From NCBI GenBank assembly GCA_902529115.1, contig CABZVB010000004.1:62001-126000 (forward strand): DNA of 64,000 nucleotides. Reading direction: 5' to 3'. The stretch is from an uncultured Balneola sp. (GTDB lineage: Bacteria; Bacteroidota; Rhodothermia; Balneolales; Balneolaceae). Position 1 is the stretch's first letter. Each line of letters starts with the position of its first letter. The notes below the pieces were generated by a model, which did no database searches, had not been told where the DNA came from, and saw nothing but the letters and a program-made list of their open reading frames with translations. A program made the position numbers and the translations under genes. Below are positions 19,406 to 28,166 of this stretch, piece by piece.

Positions 19406-19783
19406 ATGAATATACCAGAACATCTATTTTACACTAAAGATCATGAATGGATTAATATTCATGATGATGGTACTGCTACTATTGGAATTACTGATTTTGC
19501 CCAAGGAGAGTTAGGAGATATTGTTTTTGTAGAATTAAATGAAATTGGGGATTTATGCGAAAAAGAGGAAACTTTTGGTACCGTAGAAGCGGTAAAAACG
19601 GTCTCAGATCTTTATCTTCCATTAGATGGAGAAATTATTGAAATCAACGAAGCTCTTGAAGATGAACCTGAATTAGTTAATGATGATCCCTATGGGCAAG
19701 GCTGGATGATCAAAATTACGATTTCGAATCCAGGTCAACAATCAGAACTGTTAGACTCCGAAGCCTATCAAGCACTTATTTAA
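19406..19783 (+). CDS. gcvH: glycine cleavage system H protein
   Basis: Lipoyl-carrier protein of 125 residues. The lipoylated lysine is Lys64 in [12 protein letters not shown], and HEWINI near the N-terminus is typical of GcvH. It shuttles the aminomethyl group among GcvP, GcvT and Lpd. None of those partners is here; it sits between accC and guaA (5 bases before guaA). H protein can also act as lipoate relay, which would fit an isolated gene. Confidence 0.95.
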   Translation: MNIPEHLFYTKDHEWINIHDDGTATIGITDFAQGELGDIVFVELNEIGDLCEKEETFGTVEAVKTVSDLYLPLDGEIIEINEALEDEPELVNDDPYGQGWMIKITISNPGQQSELLDSEAYQALI

Positions 19784-19788
19784 ATAGT

Positions 19789-21336
19789 ATGAGTCGTCAT
19801 AATGAATGGATTCTAATATTAGACTATGGTTCTCAACTAACCCAGCTTATAGCAAGGCGTCTTAGAGAACTCAATATATACTGCGAAATTCACCCATATA
19901 ATGTAGATTTAGCTCAGGTCATAACACCTCAGCCTTCGGGTATAATACTATCGGGTGGTCCAATGAGTGTTAATGATGATGGAGCACCCCAACTTCAACC
20001 TGAAATTTTAGAATTTAAAACACCAATTTTGGGTATTTGTTATGGACTACAGCTACTGTCACATAACTTGAACCCTGGCTCTGTTGAAAGGGCACAAAAA
20101 AGAGAATATGGAAGGGCTCATTTATTAATTGACAATGGAAGTGACCTGCTCAAAGATATTCCGCAAGAATCAGTAGTATGGATGTCACATGGTGATAAAA
20201 TCAAAGACGTAGATTCGAATTTTGTTATCATTGGACATACCAAAAATGCTCACGTTGCTGCTATAAAGCATCGTTTTAAACCAATTTTTGGAGTGCAGTT
20301 TCACCCAGAAGTTGTTCACACTGAATTTGGAACACAATTACTTTCTAATTTTGCATTAGATATCTGTGGTTTAGTTGGTGACTGGACAGCCTCTTCATTC
20401 ATCGACGAACAAACCAAAGCCATACAAACTATAGTGGGAGATAATAAAGTACTTTGTGCATTATCTGGTGGTGTAGATTCTACCGTTGTTGCTACGCTTC
20501 TGAACAAAGCACTAGGAGAGCAGTTATTATGTGTTTTTGTGAATAATGGATTATTGCGAAAAGATGAATTTAGTGATGTCCTGCGACTCTATAAAGAAGA
20601 GCTACATTTACCTGTTAAAGGTATAGATGCGTCTGAACTATTTTTAGACCGTTTAACAGGTATTTCTGATCCAGAAAAAAAAAGAAAAATTATTGGTAAA
20701 ACGTTTATTGATGTATTTGATAAAGAAGTGAAAAACATAGATTCATTTAAGTATTTAGCTCAAGGTACTTTATATCCAGACGTTATAGAAAGCGTATCAT
20801 TTAAAGGACCATCTGCAACCATAAAATCACATCATAATGTGGGTGGTCTACCGGATAAGATGAGGCTCAAACTCATTGAACCTGTACGGGAGTTATTCAA
20901 GGATGAAGTCCGAATTGTGGGTCGAGCTTTAGGTATACCAGATCTTTTTATCGATAGACATCCATTTCCCGGGCCTGGCTTAGGTATTCGTGTACTTGGC
21001 GAGGTTAGCCGTGAAAAATTACACATATTGAGAGAATCAGACGCAATCTTTATTCAATCACTTCATGAATCTGGTTTATACAATAAAATCTGGCAGGCTT
21101 TAGCAGTACTTTTGCCTGTAAAAAGTGTGGGGGTCATGGGAGATGAACGAACTTACGAATCTACAATTGCTCTACGTGCGGTGACTTCTACTGATGGTAT
21201 GACAGCAGATTGGGCTCGTCTACCATATGAGTTCTTGGCAGAAGTGTCTAATCGAATTATAAATGAGGTAAATGGAGTTAATCGAGTGGTGTACGATATA
21301 AGTTCAAAACCACCTGCTACTATTGAATGGGAATAA
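19789..21336 (+). CDS. guaA: GMP synthase (glutamine-hydrolysing)
   Basis: 515 residues. The glutaminase domain has GICYGLQLL with nucleophile Cys84 and the FHPEV His/Glu pair; the ATP-pyrophosphatase domain has the P-loop [10 protein letters not shown]; the C-terminal dimerisation domain ends KPPATIEWE, the usual GuaA end. It converts XMP to GMP. It begins 5 bases after gcvH and is likely co-transcribed. Confidence 0.97.
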   Translation: MSRHNEWILILDYGSQLTQLIARRLRELNIYCEIHPYNVDLAQVITPQPSGIILSGGPMSVNDDGAPQLQPEILEFKTPILGICYGLQLLSHNLNPGSVERAQKREYGRAHLLIDNGSDLLKDIPQESVVWMSHGDKIKDVDSNFVIIGHTKNAHVAAIKHRFKPIFGVQFHPEVVHTEFGTQLLSNFALDICGLVGDWTASSFIDEQTKAIQTIVGDNKVLCALSGGVDSTVVATLLNKALGEQLLCVFVNNGLLRKDEFSDVLRLYKEELHLPVKGIDASELFLDRLTGISDPEKKRKIIGKTFIDVFDKEVKNIDSFKYLAQGTLYPDVIESVSFKGPSATIKSHHNVGGLPDKMRLKLIEPVRELFKDEVRIVGRALGIPDLFIDRHPFPGPGLGIRVLGEVSREKLHILRESDAIFIQSLHESGLYNKIWQALAVLLPVKSVGVMGDERTYESTIALRAVTSTDGMTADWARLPYEFLAEVSNRIINEVNGVNRVVYDISSKPPATIEWE

Positions 21337-21352
21337 AGGATAAGGTTAAACT

Positions 21353-23176
21353 ATGACAAAATCGACTATTTACTTACAAATATCATTGATCATATCGTTT
21401 TTAACAACGGTTTCGTCGCAAAACATAGTCGTAGCCCAAACTCCGCCACAACAAGTGCAGTATCATGAACTTCTATCCCTGTATGAACAAGGCTTAGATA
21501 GTATTATTATACAACAATATTTAACTCCTACTTCTGAAGCCGAATATTATTATCTGGCTAGTAGTTATCTTCGTTTGGGGGATTATAGCCAAGCTTTAAT
21601 TTACTTTTCAAGCTTGATCAATATTTTTAATTCAGAAGAGTCTATTTGGTGGAATATTGAAGCAAGTTTAGCAAAAGCTAAAATATTATTCTATCTGAAT
21701 AATCATTCCACCGCATTAGAGCAAGTATACGCCCTATCCATTCATTCTAGCCTAACCAAGGATCAAAAAAATAGAGCTGCTACATTTGTCGAAGATATTT
21801 TAGGGTACTTAAGTCCAACTGATTTAGTACAATTACTTACTGATATTTACCCTATACAGCTTAAAGCTAGTATATTACAAGAGCTTATATATACTATCCC
21901 TTATGAGCTTGCTAAATCATTATTATCAGATGTAGAACAATTGGCTGTAAAGTCTGGTGAGAGTGATAACTTAACCTTAAGTAGAGTTAAACAACAATTA
22001 TCCGTACCTGTTCAGTACCAAACTAGATATGATCCATTTAAGCAATATACTGTGCCTAATGGGTTTCATTACCGGTTGGGTATATTACTTCCCACATATT
22101 CGTTAGATGATCCTAGATACACTGTAGTTCAGGATTTATATAAAGGTATGTCATTTGCAGCAGAAGAGTTTAATGCCAACACTACAGACGCAAAATTTTT
22201 TCTTATTTATAAATCTACAAGTGATACCACATCTAGAAATAGTGAACTACGTGTCCAAAAATCAAATACAGATCATTTCGCGCATACCCAATTTTCGTCA
22301 CTTGTTATTTCTGATCGAGTCAGTGCTATAATTGGACCCCTATTCTCCAACGAAGCACCATCATATGCTCCACTCGCAGAAGAATATGATACTCCACTAT
22401 TTTTACCTCTTGCCAATGCCGATAGTTTAGATCTTCATAATAATTACATGTTCCAAGTTAATCCTAGTTTCAGTTCTCAAGGAGCTAAATTGGCTAGATA
22501 TGCCGTAGAAAACCTCGGCTACGATACTCTCGGCATCATAGCCGAACAAGGTAGCTTGGGAGAAACAGCTGCTCACTCTTTTCTCAGAGAATCTGAGCGA
22601 TTGGGAGCTTTTGTAGCCTATAACTTTGTAGAAAATCTTGAAGAGCGAGGTTATGGAATAACAGATTTCACCCAATATTTCACCACTGATACATTAGATA
22701 GTGTAACTATCATTGACGCTGTTTATGCCCCATTTACGGGAACTATTGCTCAAACATTGATAGAATCACTACTTACAGACCTTGAAGCTATGCGAAGTAC
22801 AATTGACATCCTAGGATCAGAAGAATGGGGTGGAGTAAATATTAATGCCTCTAGACTTCCAGAAACCGATATTTATTTTAGTAGAGGCTTTGCAGTTGAC
22901 ACTACACAAAATAAGACTAAACTATTTGCCTCTTCATATAAAGAACGCTACGGTGACTACCCTACGAACTTTAGTTATATAGGGTTCGATGTAGCTTATT
23001 ATATTATGCGTGAATTATACTCAGCTAAAAATCCTAAGGCCTTAAAAAATAGAATTAAAAAATCATCAGCCTATAAAGGATATGCATTTACTATTGATTT
23101 TCTTAACACTCATGTCAATTCTTCGGTATTTATTCAGCATATCCCTTCTTTCCAAACTACTAATGAACAAAATTGA
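21353..23176 (+). CDS. exported TPR plus type 1 periplasmic-binding protein
   Basis: 607 residues. Signal peptide about 1-29 (ends VVAQ), then a helical TPR-like region (about 40-215), then a periplasmic-binding fold starting YRLGILLPTYSL (about 238) with AIIGPLFSNEAPSYAPLAEEY and TPLFLPLAN, as in branched-chain amino-acid binding proteins (Peripla_BP_6). TPR followed by this fold is the arrangement of LpoA-type activators of penicillin-binding protein 1, and no ABC permease genes lie nearby. A role in regulating peptidoglycan synthesis is therefore an inference; a solute receptor is the alternative. It converges with mltG, five bases between stops. Confidence 0.7.
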   Translation: MTKSTIYLQISLIISFLTTVSSQNIVVAQTPPQQVQYHELLSLYEQGLDSIIIQQYLTPTSEAEYYYLASSYLRLGDYSQALIYFSSLINIFNSEESIWWNIEASLAKAKILFYLNNHSTALEQVYALSIHSSLTKDQKNRAATFVEDILGYLSPTDLVQLLTDIYPIQLKASILQELIYTIPYELAKSLLSDVEQLAVKSGESDNLTLSRVKQQLSVPVQYQTRYDPFKQYTVPNGFHYRLGILLPTYSLDDPRYTVVQDLYKGMSFAAEEFNANTTDAKFFLIYKSTSDTTSRNSELRVQKSNTDHFAHTQFSSLVISDRVSAIIGPLFSNEAPSYAPLAEEYDTPLFLPLANADSLDLHNNYMFQVNPSFSSQGAKLARYAVENLGYDTLGIIAEQGSLGETAAHSFLRESERLGAFVAYNFVENLEERGYGITDFTQYFTTDTLDSVTIIDAVYAPFTGTIAQTLIESLLTDLEAMRSTIDILGSEEWGGVNINASRLPETDIYFSRGFAVDTTQNKTKLFASSYKERYGDYPTNFSYIGFDVAYYIMRELYSAKNPKALKNRIKKSSAYKGYAFTIDFLNTHVNSSVFIQHIPSFQTTNEQN

Positions 23177-23181
23177 GTCGC

Positions 23182-24234
23182 TTAAGATGATGATTGTTCA
23201 CGCTGCCTTTTGATTCGGTATTGTTCTTGAATCCAATCTCTCCAAATTTTGCTAGCTTTTAGATGATCTTCATAACTAGTGCTAAATGTGTGTGTGCCTT
23301 TAGGACTAGCTACCATATATAAGTATTCATGACGCTCCGGGCTCGCAGCAGCCTCTAAACTGCTATAAGAAGGATTAGTTATAGGGCCAGGCGGTAAACC
23401 GCTAATTTGATAGGTATTGTACGGGTGCTCAAAATTATAGTCTTCATACAATAACCTTCTGCGCTCGCCTAAGGCAAAGTTTACTGTTGGATCTGCTTGC
23501 AACCTCATATTTTTATTTAAACGATTCCAATATAGTCCTCCTATCCGTTTTTTTTCCTCCTCAAATCTGTACTCCCATTCAATTATTGAAGCCATGATGA
23601 TAATTTCTTCCCATCGGGATGAAGTGAACGGATCTCCGTCAATAAAATTTGATAAGGCTTTAGTACTCTCGTTTATTAATCGACCTATGATAGTCTTAGG
23701 TCTATCGGTCCAATAAACACTGTAGGTCTCTGGATATAATTGTCCAAGTACTCGAGTCGTATTTGAGTTATTTTCCGATAACCAAGTATCATCATTTAGG
23801 ACTTCGAGGAAATCATTCACACCATACAAACTCTGACGATCGAGTTGCTCAATTATTGATTCAATATTCTTCCCAGGAAGTATTGTCAATGAAATTGGAT
23901 CCTGTAAACCCCTTCCAAGCTTTTCCAATAATTGATCCAAAGAACTGCTATTGGTTACTAAATAATGACCTTTTGGCACTGATTTCCAACCTGATAAATG
24001 TCTTGCCCAATTAAAAATCTCTGAATTCATGGACAACCCTTTTTTTTCTAATAAGCAAAAAACACTATCCATTGGTTGTACATGATCAAAGTATAATGAG
24101 ATATCGTCTTGAGAGAAAAATGACTTTTGGAGGAATCTATCGGAATGTAAAAGATAGTTTCTGGGGCAAAACACTAATAAAAAAGACGCTAAAAAAAAAG
24201 CTATTTGCAGTATAAATGGTTTCTGGATATTCAT
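23182..24234 (-). CDS. mltG: endolytic murein transglycosylase
   Basis: YceG/MltG family, 350 residues, one N-terminal membrane segment (about 7-24) and a periplasmic domain. IMASIIEWEYRFEEE holds the catalytic Glu; LQADPTVNFALG, YNTYQISGLPPGPI and the final YLYMVASPKGTHTFS are family hallmarks. It cleaves nascent glycan strands and sets chain length. The HD hydrolase gene is 7 bases upstream, so they form a two-gene unit. It faces the LpoA-like gene, another possible peptidoglycan factor. Confidence 0.95.
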   Translation of the reverse strand: MNIQKPFILQIAFFLASFLLVFCPRNYLLHSDRFLQKSFFSQDDISLYFDHVQPMDSVFCLLEKKGLSMNSEIFNWARHLSGWKSVPKGHYLVTNSSSLDQLLEKLGRGLQDPISLTILPGKNIESIIEQLDRQSLYGVNDFLEVLNDDTWLSENNSNTTRVLGQLYPETYSVYWTDRPKTIIGRLINESTKALSNFIDGDPFTSSRWEEIIIMASIIEWEYRFEEEKKRIGGLYWNRLNKNMRLQADPTVNFALGERRRLLYEDYNFEHPYNTYQISGLPPGPITNPSYSSLEAAASPERHEYLYMVASPKGTHTFSTSYEDHLKASKIWRDWIQEQYRIKRQREQSSS

Positions 24235-24241
24235 AGAATAA

Positions 24242-24802
24242 TTAGTTAATTAGATTCTTCTGCTTTGCGTCTTGAAATACATCAATTAAAAAAAGAATAT
24301 GATCGGATAATGTTTCACCAATTAACTCTAAGCCAGTATTTATGTCGTCCCGAGAAACATTTGCAGCAAAGTTAAGAGTTTTTAATTTTTTTGTAACTGA
24401 CTTGACTTTCATCCCATCATACGCTGTCGGTCTCATTAAAGAGACAGCATGTATAAAACCGGATAGTTCATCACAAGCAAATAAATAACGATCCATTTCA
24501 GATTCGGCAGCTATACCTGTTCTACTAGGTGCATGAGCAAGGATTGCATGTTGTATTTCATCTGGTAATTCAATCTCTGGGAAAATATACTCTATCGCAT
24601 AGTTGGGGTGTTGCTCGGGATATCTTTCCCAATCAATGTCATGTAATAATCCACACAACCACCAGTTATGAGTGCTATTATCATCCTTTTTTAGTTTTTG
24701 GGCATATGCCTGCATAGCAATGGCTACCATATGTGAATGATTTAACAGAGATTTTGTTGTTATATATTTATTCAGTAATAAACAAGCAGATTCTTTATCC
24801 AT
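24242..24802 (-). CDS. HD-domain metal-dependent hydrolase
   Basis: 186 residues, cytoplasmic. NHSHMVAIAM supplies an early His, LLHDIDWERYPEQHPN gives the HD pair (54-55), and HAILAHAP a further His, a complete HD set. Such stand-alone HD proteins act on nucleotides or phosphate esters; the substrate is unknown. It starts 211 bases from the divergent cytochrome gene; that gap is AT-rich and contains only a short GCAAT-A-ATTGC palindrome at 24861-24871. Confidence 0.75.
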   Translation of the reverse strand: MDKESACLLLNKYITTKSLLNHSHMVAIAMQAYAQKLKKDDNSTHNWWLCGLLHDIDWERYPEQHPNYAIEYIFPEIELPDEIQHAILAHAPSRTGIAAESEMDRYLFACDELSGFIHAVSLMRPTAYDGMKVKSVTKKLKTLNFAANVSRDDINTGLELIGETLSDHILFLIDVFQDAKQKNLIN

Positions 24803-25013
24803 TAGATTGTATAAATATTAATTGTTGATTTATTATTTCACTTTATATCTCTTTGATGAAGCAATAATTGCGTAATGTACTAAGCAAATTATGCGCTGAT
24901 ATTAATAGAATTAAATGGTCACATTCATTTTCCTATATACTGAATTTATTAATTCATTCTCAGAATATATCTTAATTAAGTATTTTAAAACAAATATCCA
25001 TTTAGGTTGATGC

Positions 25014-25442
25014 ATGAGTAAGCACAAATTTCATTTACATAAATCTAATATAAAAGCCAATATGTGTAAATTCATGATAATTTTTGGCGTATTTAGCTTA
25101 CAATGTATGACGAATGTGGAAGAAATTATTGGTGAACAAGCACAAAATGTATCGTTTCAGTCTGAGGTTCAACCTATATTTCAGCAATACTGTATCTCTT
25201 GCCATGGTAATATTGCAGGAATTAATTTGGAAAATTATGAGGCCGTTATGAGTAATGAGGGACGTAATTGGAAGTCGAATGTAATAGTCCCAGGAGATGC
25301 AGAGAATAGTGGACTATATGACGTATTGTTAGAATCGCCGAGATTCCAGCTCCAACAAATGCCCACTGGAGGACCTTATTTAACGGGTGATGAAATAGAA
25401 ATAATAAAAACATGGATTAATGAGGGCGCAAAAAATAATTAA
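25014..25442 (+). CDS. exported mono-heme c-type cytochrome-like protein
   Basis: 142 residues. One CISCHG heme motif (C60, C63, H64) follows VSFQSEVQPIFQQY, the pattern of the planctomycete-type cytochrome C domain; QQMPTGG near the C-terminus offers the Met axial ligand. A hydrophobic stretch KFMIIFGVFSLQC could be a lipoprotein signal (Cys31), with start at 25014 or, for a shorter signal, ATG 25062. It probably carries an electron in the periplasm. The YceI gene begins inside its last codons, indicating translational coupling. Confidence 0.8.
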   Translation: MSKHKFHLHKSNIKANMCKFMIIFGVFSLQCMTNVEEIIGEQAQNVSFQSEVQPIFQQYCISCHGNIAGINLENYEAVMSNEGRNWKSNVIVPGDAENSGLYDVLLESPRFQLQQMPTGGPYLTGDEIEIIKTWINEGAKNN

Positions 25443-25989
25443 ATCACAGGTTAAATGGTATTTAATACAATATATTGTATTTATTTACTTAGCTATACCG
25501 CTTCATGGACAAAACTACTATGCAGAAAATGGAACAGCTAGATTTACCTCAAGTGTACCATTTTATGAATTCACTGGCACTAGTAATCAGTTAACTGGTC
25601 TCATAAATATCACCGAAAACTCGGTTGATTTTTATTTAGATCTGGAGACCTTAGATAGTGGTATAAAAAAACGCGATAAAGATATGAGGTTAACATTAGA
25701 AACAAAGAAATTTCCATTTGCAGAATTCTATGGAAATCTACTGGACCAAGTAGATCTGACTGAGACGAAACCCCAAAAAATTAGAACCTCTGGAAATTTT
25801 AGTATTCACGGAATAAGTCAAGAAATGGAGGTTTCTGGGGAGATTACCATTGAGCAGAATATCTTGCACTTAACTGCAAATTGGGAAATCCGTCTAGATG
25901 ATTTTGAAATTATTCCACCCTCTTTACTGATAGTTAAAGTCGATCAAATACAAAAAATATCTATTGATATACGCTTAGAAAAACAATGA
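25420..25989 (+). CDS. exported YceI-family lipocalin-like protein
   Basis: 189 residues with a signal peptide (about 10-31, ending LHGQ). The body is YceI-like: NGTARFTSSVPFYEFTG at the start, KDMRLTLETKKFPFAEF in the middle and GNFSIHGISQEMEVSGEI, the usual G-x-L-T-I-H-G-V segment. YceI proteins form an extended lipocalin barrel that binds polyisoprenoids such as quinones. Its start overlaps the cytochrome gene by 23 bases and its stop overlaps the DUF5777 start by 4 bases (ATGA). The three are surely one transcript. Confidence 0.85.
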   Translation: MRAQKIIKSQVKWYLIQYIVFIYLAIPLHGQNYYAENGTARFTSSVPFYEFTGTSNQLTGLINITENSVDFYLDLETLDSGIKKRDKDMRLTLETKKFPFAEFYGNLLDQVDLTETKPQKIRTSGNFSIHGISQEMEVSGEITIEQNILHLTANWEIRLDDFEIIPPSLLIVKVDQIQKISIDIRLEKQ

Positions 25990-26870
25990 ATGCAATACTA
26001 CATTTTTCTAATATTAAGTTACTACTTTGTGGCACACTACTTTTACTGGTTGTAGAGTCAGTACAAGCTCAAATGGAACGCAAGAGATCGTTAGATAAAC
26101 TACCCGATCCTGAATTATTTTTAAGTACTTCATTAGTAAGCGCCCAAACCGTTAGTATTGTACCTAAAGGTGAAATACAAAGTGCCATTTCACATTCTTT
26201 TGGACATATTCGGAGTGGCTGGGGAGATTTATTTGGCTTGGATAATAATGCTTCTGTTCATCTCGGATTAGATGTCGGTATAGCAGAGAATCTTAGCTTA
26301 GGAATTGGAAGAACTAGTGTCGATGATGTTTTTGATATGCGACTCAAATGGATACCATTTAGGCAAAATAGTTCAAATAGCCGACCCCTAAGTGTAGGAT
26401 TATACCTTAATACTGCTCTAGAAACCCTAGAAGAACGAAGGTTTGATTATAGTTTTACTGAAAGATTAAGCTATCATAGTAGTATTCTGATAGCTCGTCA
26501 ATTTAGTTCAAAAATTACACTTCAAATAAGCCCTTCTGTAACTCACTTTAATACACTCATAGCACAGAACAAAATTCCACTTCAACATACTATATTTAGC
26601 GCCCTGTTTCTAGGAAGATTAAAACTCAATGAACGCAATTCTCTTTCATTCGAAACCGTACCTATACTTTCAGATTCTGAAGCTATACATCATTGGGCAT
26701 TCAGTTACGAAATTGAAACCGGTGGACATGTATTCCAGTTATTTTTACAGTCAGGGTATCTATTCACCGAACAGTACATTATCAGACAGACAGTAGATTC
26801 CTTTTGGAATGGTGATATACGCCTGGGTTTTGCCATTCATCGGGTATTTCAAGTGAAAAAAAGATCATAG
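25986..26870 (+). CDS. DUF5777-family predicted outer-membrane beta-barrel
   Basis: 294 residues with signal peptide ending VQAQ. The SHSFGHIRSGWGDLFGLDNNAS stretch (in parts), followed by LGLDVGIAENLSLGIGRTS, matches the DUF5777 proteins of Bacteroidota as I know them. Alternating amphipathic strands suggest a barrel of about 12 strands. Function unknown. Coupled by a 4-base overlap to the YceI gene, third in the cytochrome-YceI-DUF5777 unit. Confidence 0.75.
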   Translation: MNAILHFSNIKLLLCGTLLLLVVESVQAQMERKRSLDKLPDPELFLSTSLVSAQTVSIVPKGEIQSAISHSFGHIRSGWGDLFGLDNNASVHLGLDVGIAENLSLGIGRTSVDDVFDMRLKWIPFRQNSSNSRPLSVGLYLNTALETLEERRFDYSFTERLSYHSSILIARQFSSKITLQISPSVTHFNTLIAQNKIPLQHTIFSALFLGRLKLNERNSLSFETVPILSDSEAIHHWAFSYEIETGGHVFQLFLQSGYLFTEQYIIRQTVDSFWNGDIRLGFAIHRVFQVKKRS

Positions 26871-26885
26871 TAAAACCATTTATTA

Positions 26886-27560
26886 GTGACTTCTTTTTTT
26901 AATATTTCAGTTAATGTGATAAAGAGTTTATGGTTTATATTGCTTACTATATTTGTCGTATTTGTAGGACTTTTTCCTATAAAACTATTTGCACAGGAAA
27001 CGATTTCTAAAACTACATTACATAAGAATACAGTCTTATCGACCCATGTTCTTTTTTTAGAATATTCTCATTCCCCAACCTCTTATATTTTGTTGGGTAA
27101 AACACCCTATTCATCTTCCCAGCGGGCTGGTGTTGGTTTCATTTCACCTTATTCAATAAAGATTTTTGGAACTAATTTTAACTTAAGTGCACGTTTACAT
27201 CCTATTATAAGCTACACCTATTCAAAACGTGATGAGGGAGGCAGACTTGATAATGTACAGGGCTGGTCGTTAGATCCTTTGGGTTTTAGTTCAATTACTC
27301 ACTTTAACAAATCAGTAAAATTACGAAATACCTTTTATGGTGGATTAAGTTATATGTCGAATATATTTCCTACTGATAAAGGACGTAAACTAAATTTTAA
27401 TTTTGAATTGCAAACAACTATTGAACAAGCATTAGGCGAAAACTATGTCGTTTGTTTTGGTGCAGCATATCATCATATTTCAAACGCACAAACAGGCAAA
27501 CAAAATCCTGGTATAGACTCTATATACTTGTTATTAAGATTATCTTATCTTATTGAGTAA
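26886..27560 (+). CDS. PagL-like lipid A deacylase / acyloxyacyl hydrolase family barrel
   Basis: 224 residues from a GTG start; signal peptide to about residue 37 (LFAQ). Near the C-terminus HHISNA places His197 and Ser199 in the H-x-S-N motif of PagL. Twelve residues after the Ser, where Pseudomonas PagL has its third catalytic residue Glu, this protein has Asp211 (NPGIDS). The rest reads as short amphipathic strands ending in LLLRLSYLIE, a barrel C-terminus. It would remove a 3-O-acyl chain from lipid A in the outer membrane. It follows the DUF5777 gene by 15 bases. Activity is inferred. Confidence 0.65.
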   Translation: MTSFFNISVNVIKSLWFILLTIFVVFVGLFPIKLFAQETISKTTLHKNTVLSTHVLFLEYSHSPTSYILLGKTPYSSSQRAGVGFISPYSIKIFGTNFNLSARLHPIISYTYSKRDEGGRLDNVQGWSLDPLGFSSITHFNKSVKLRNTFYGGLSYMSNIFPTDKGRKLNFNFELQTTIEQALGENYVVCFGAAYHHISNAQTGKQNPGIDSIYLLLRLSYLIE

Positions 27561-27593
27561 ATATCTAAACAAGACATTACATCCATCCAAACT

Positions 27594-28097
27594 ATGTCAA
27601 TACAAACAAACCTTCACACTACTAAAGGAATTATTCATCTCGAACTGTTCCCTAATCAAACACCAAAAACTGTAGCTAATTTTGTTAATTTATGTCAACG
27701 CGGTTTTTATGATGGATTGACCTTTCATAGAGTTATACCGGATTTTATGATACAAGGTGGTTGCCCACTTGGCACCGGTGTAGGTGGGCCTGGTTATCGA
27801 TTTGAGGACGAATTTGTACCTAGCTTACGTCATAATGAACCCGGTAAATTATCAATGGCAAATGCTGGACCTAGTACAAATGGTAGTCAATTTTTCATCA
27901 CACATGTTGCAACTCCTTGGCTAGATGACAAACATTCTATATTTGGACAGATTATTAATCAAAAAGACCAAAATATTGTAAACATTATACAACAAGGTGA
28001 TATCATCGAAAAAGTAGAAATAATTGGTTCAACTGAAACAGTATTCTCACAAGTTAAAGAACTAACAATGTGGAATGAACTACTGGATGAAAATTAA
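27594..28097 (+). CDS. cyclophilin-type peptidyl-prolyl cis-trans isomerase
   Basis: 167 residues, no signal peptide, so the cytoplasmic PpiB type. [27 protein letters not shown] and [12 protein letters not shown] are the standard cyclophilin motifs with the catalytic Arg in FHRV. It catalyses proline isomerisation. Convergent with the second symporter; the gap holds an A8G6 run flanked by ATTCCTT/AAGGAAT. Confidence 0.93.
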   Translation: MSIQTNLHTTKGIIHLELFPNQTPKTVANFVNLCQRGFYDGLTFHRVIPDFMIQGGCPLGTGVGGPGYRFEDEFVPSLRHNEPGKLSMANAGPSTNGSQFFITHVATPWLDDKHSIFGQIINQKDQNIVNIIQQGDIIEKVEIIGSTETVFSQVKELTMWNELLDEN

Positions 28098-28166
28098 TCT
28101 AGTCAATATTCCTTAAAAAAAAGGGGGGCAAAGGAATCTCATTCTACTTATAATTTGGTTATGAAA

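Noticed and set aside
24861-24871. GCAAT-A-ATTGC palindrome upstream of the HD gene
   Set aside because: Eleven bases in AT-rich DNA, expected by chance.
28108-28137. ATTCCTT/AAGGAAT repeat around A8G6 between convergent genes, as bidirectional terminator
   Set aside because: Loop of 16 bases and no T run after either arm; too weak to call.
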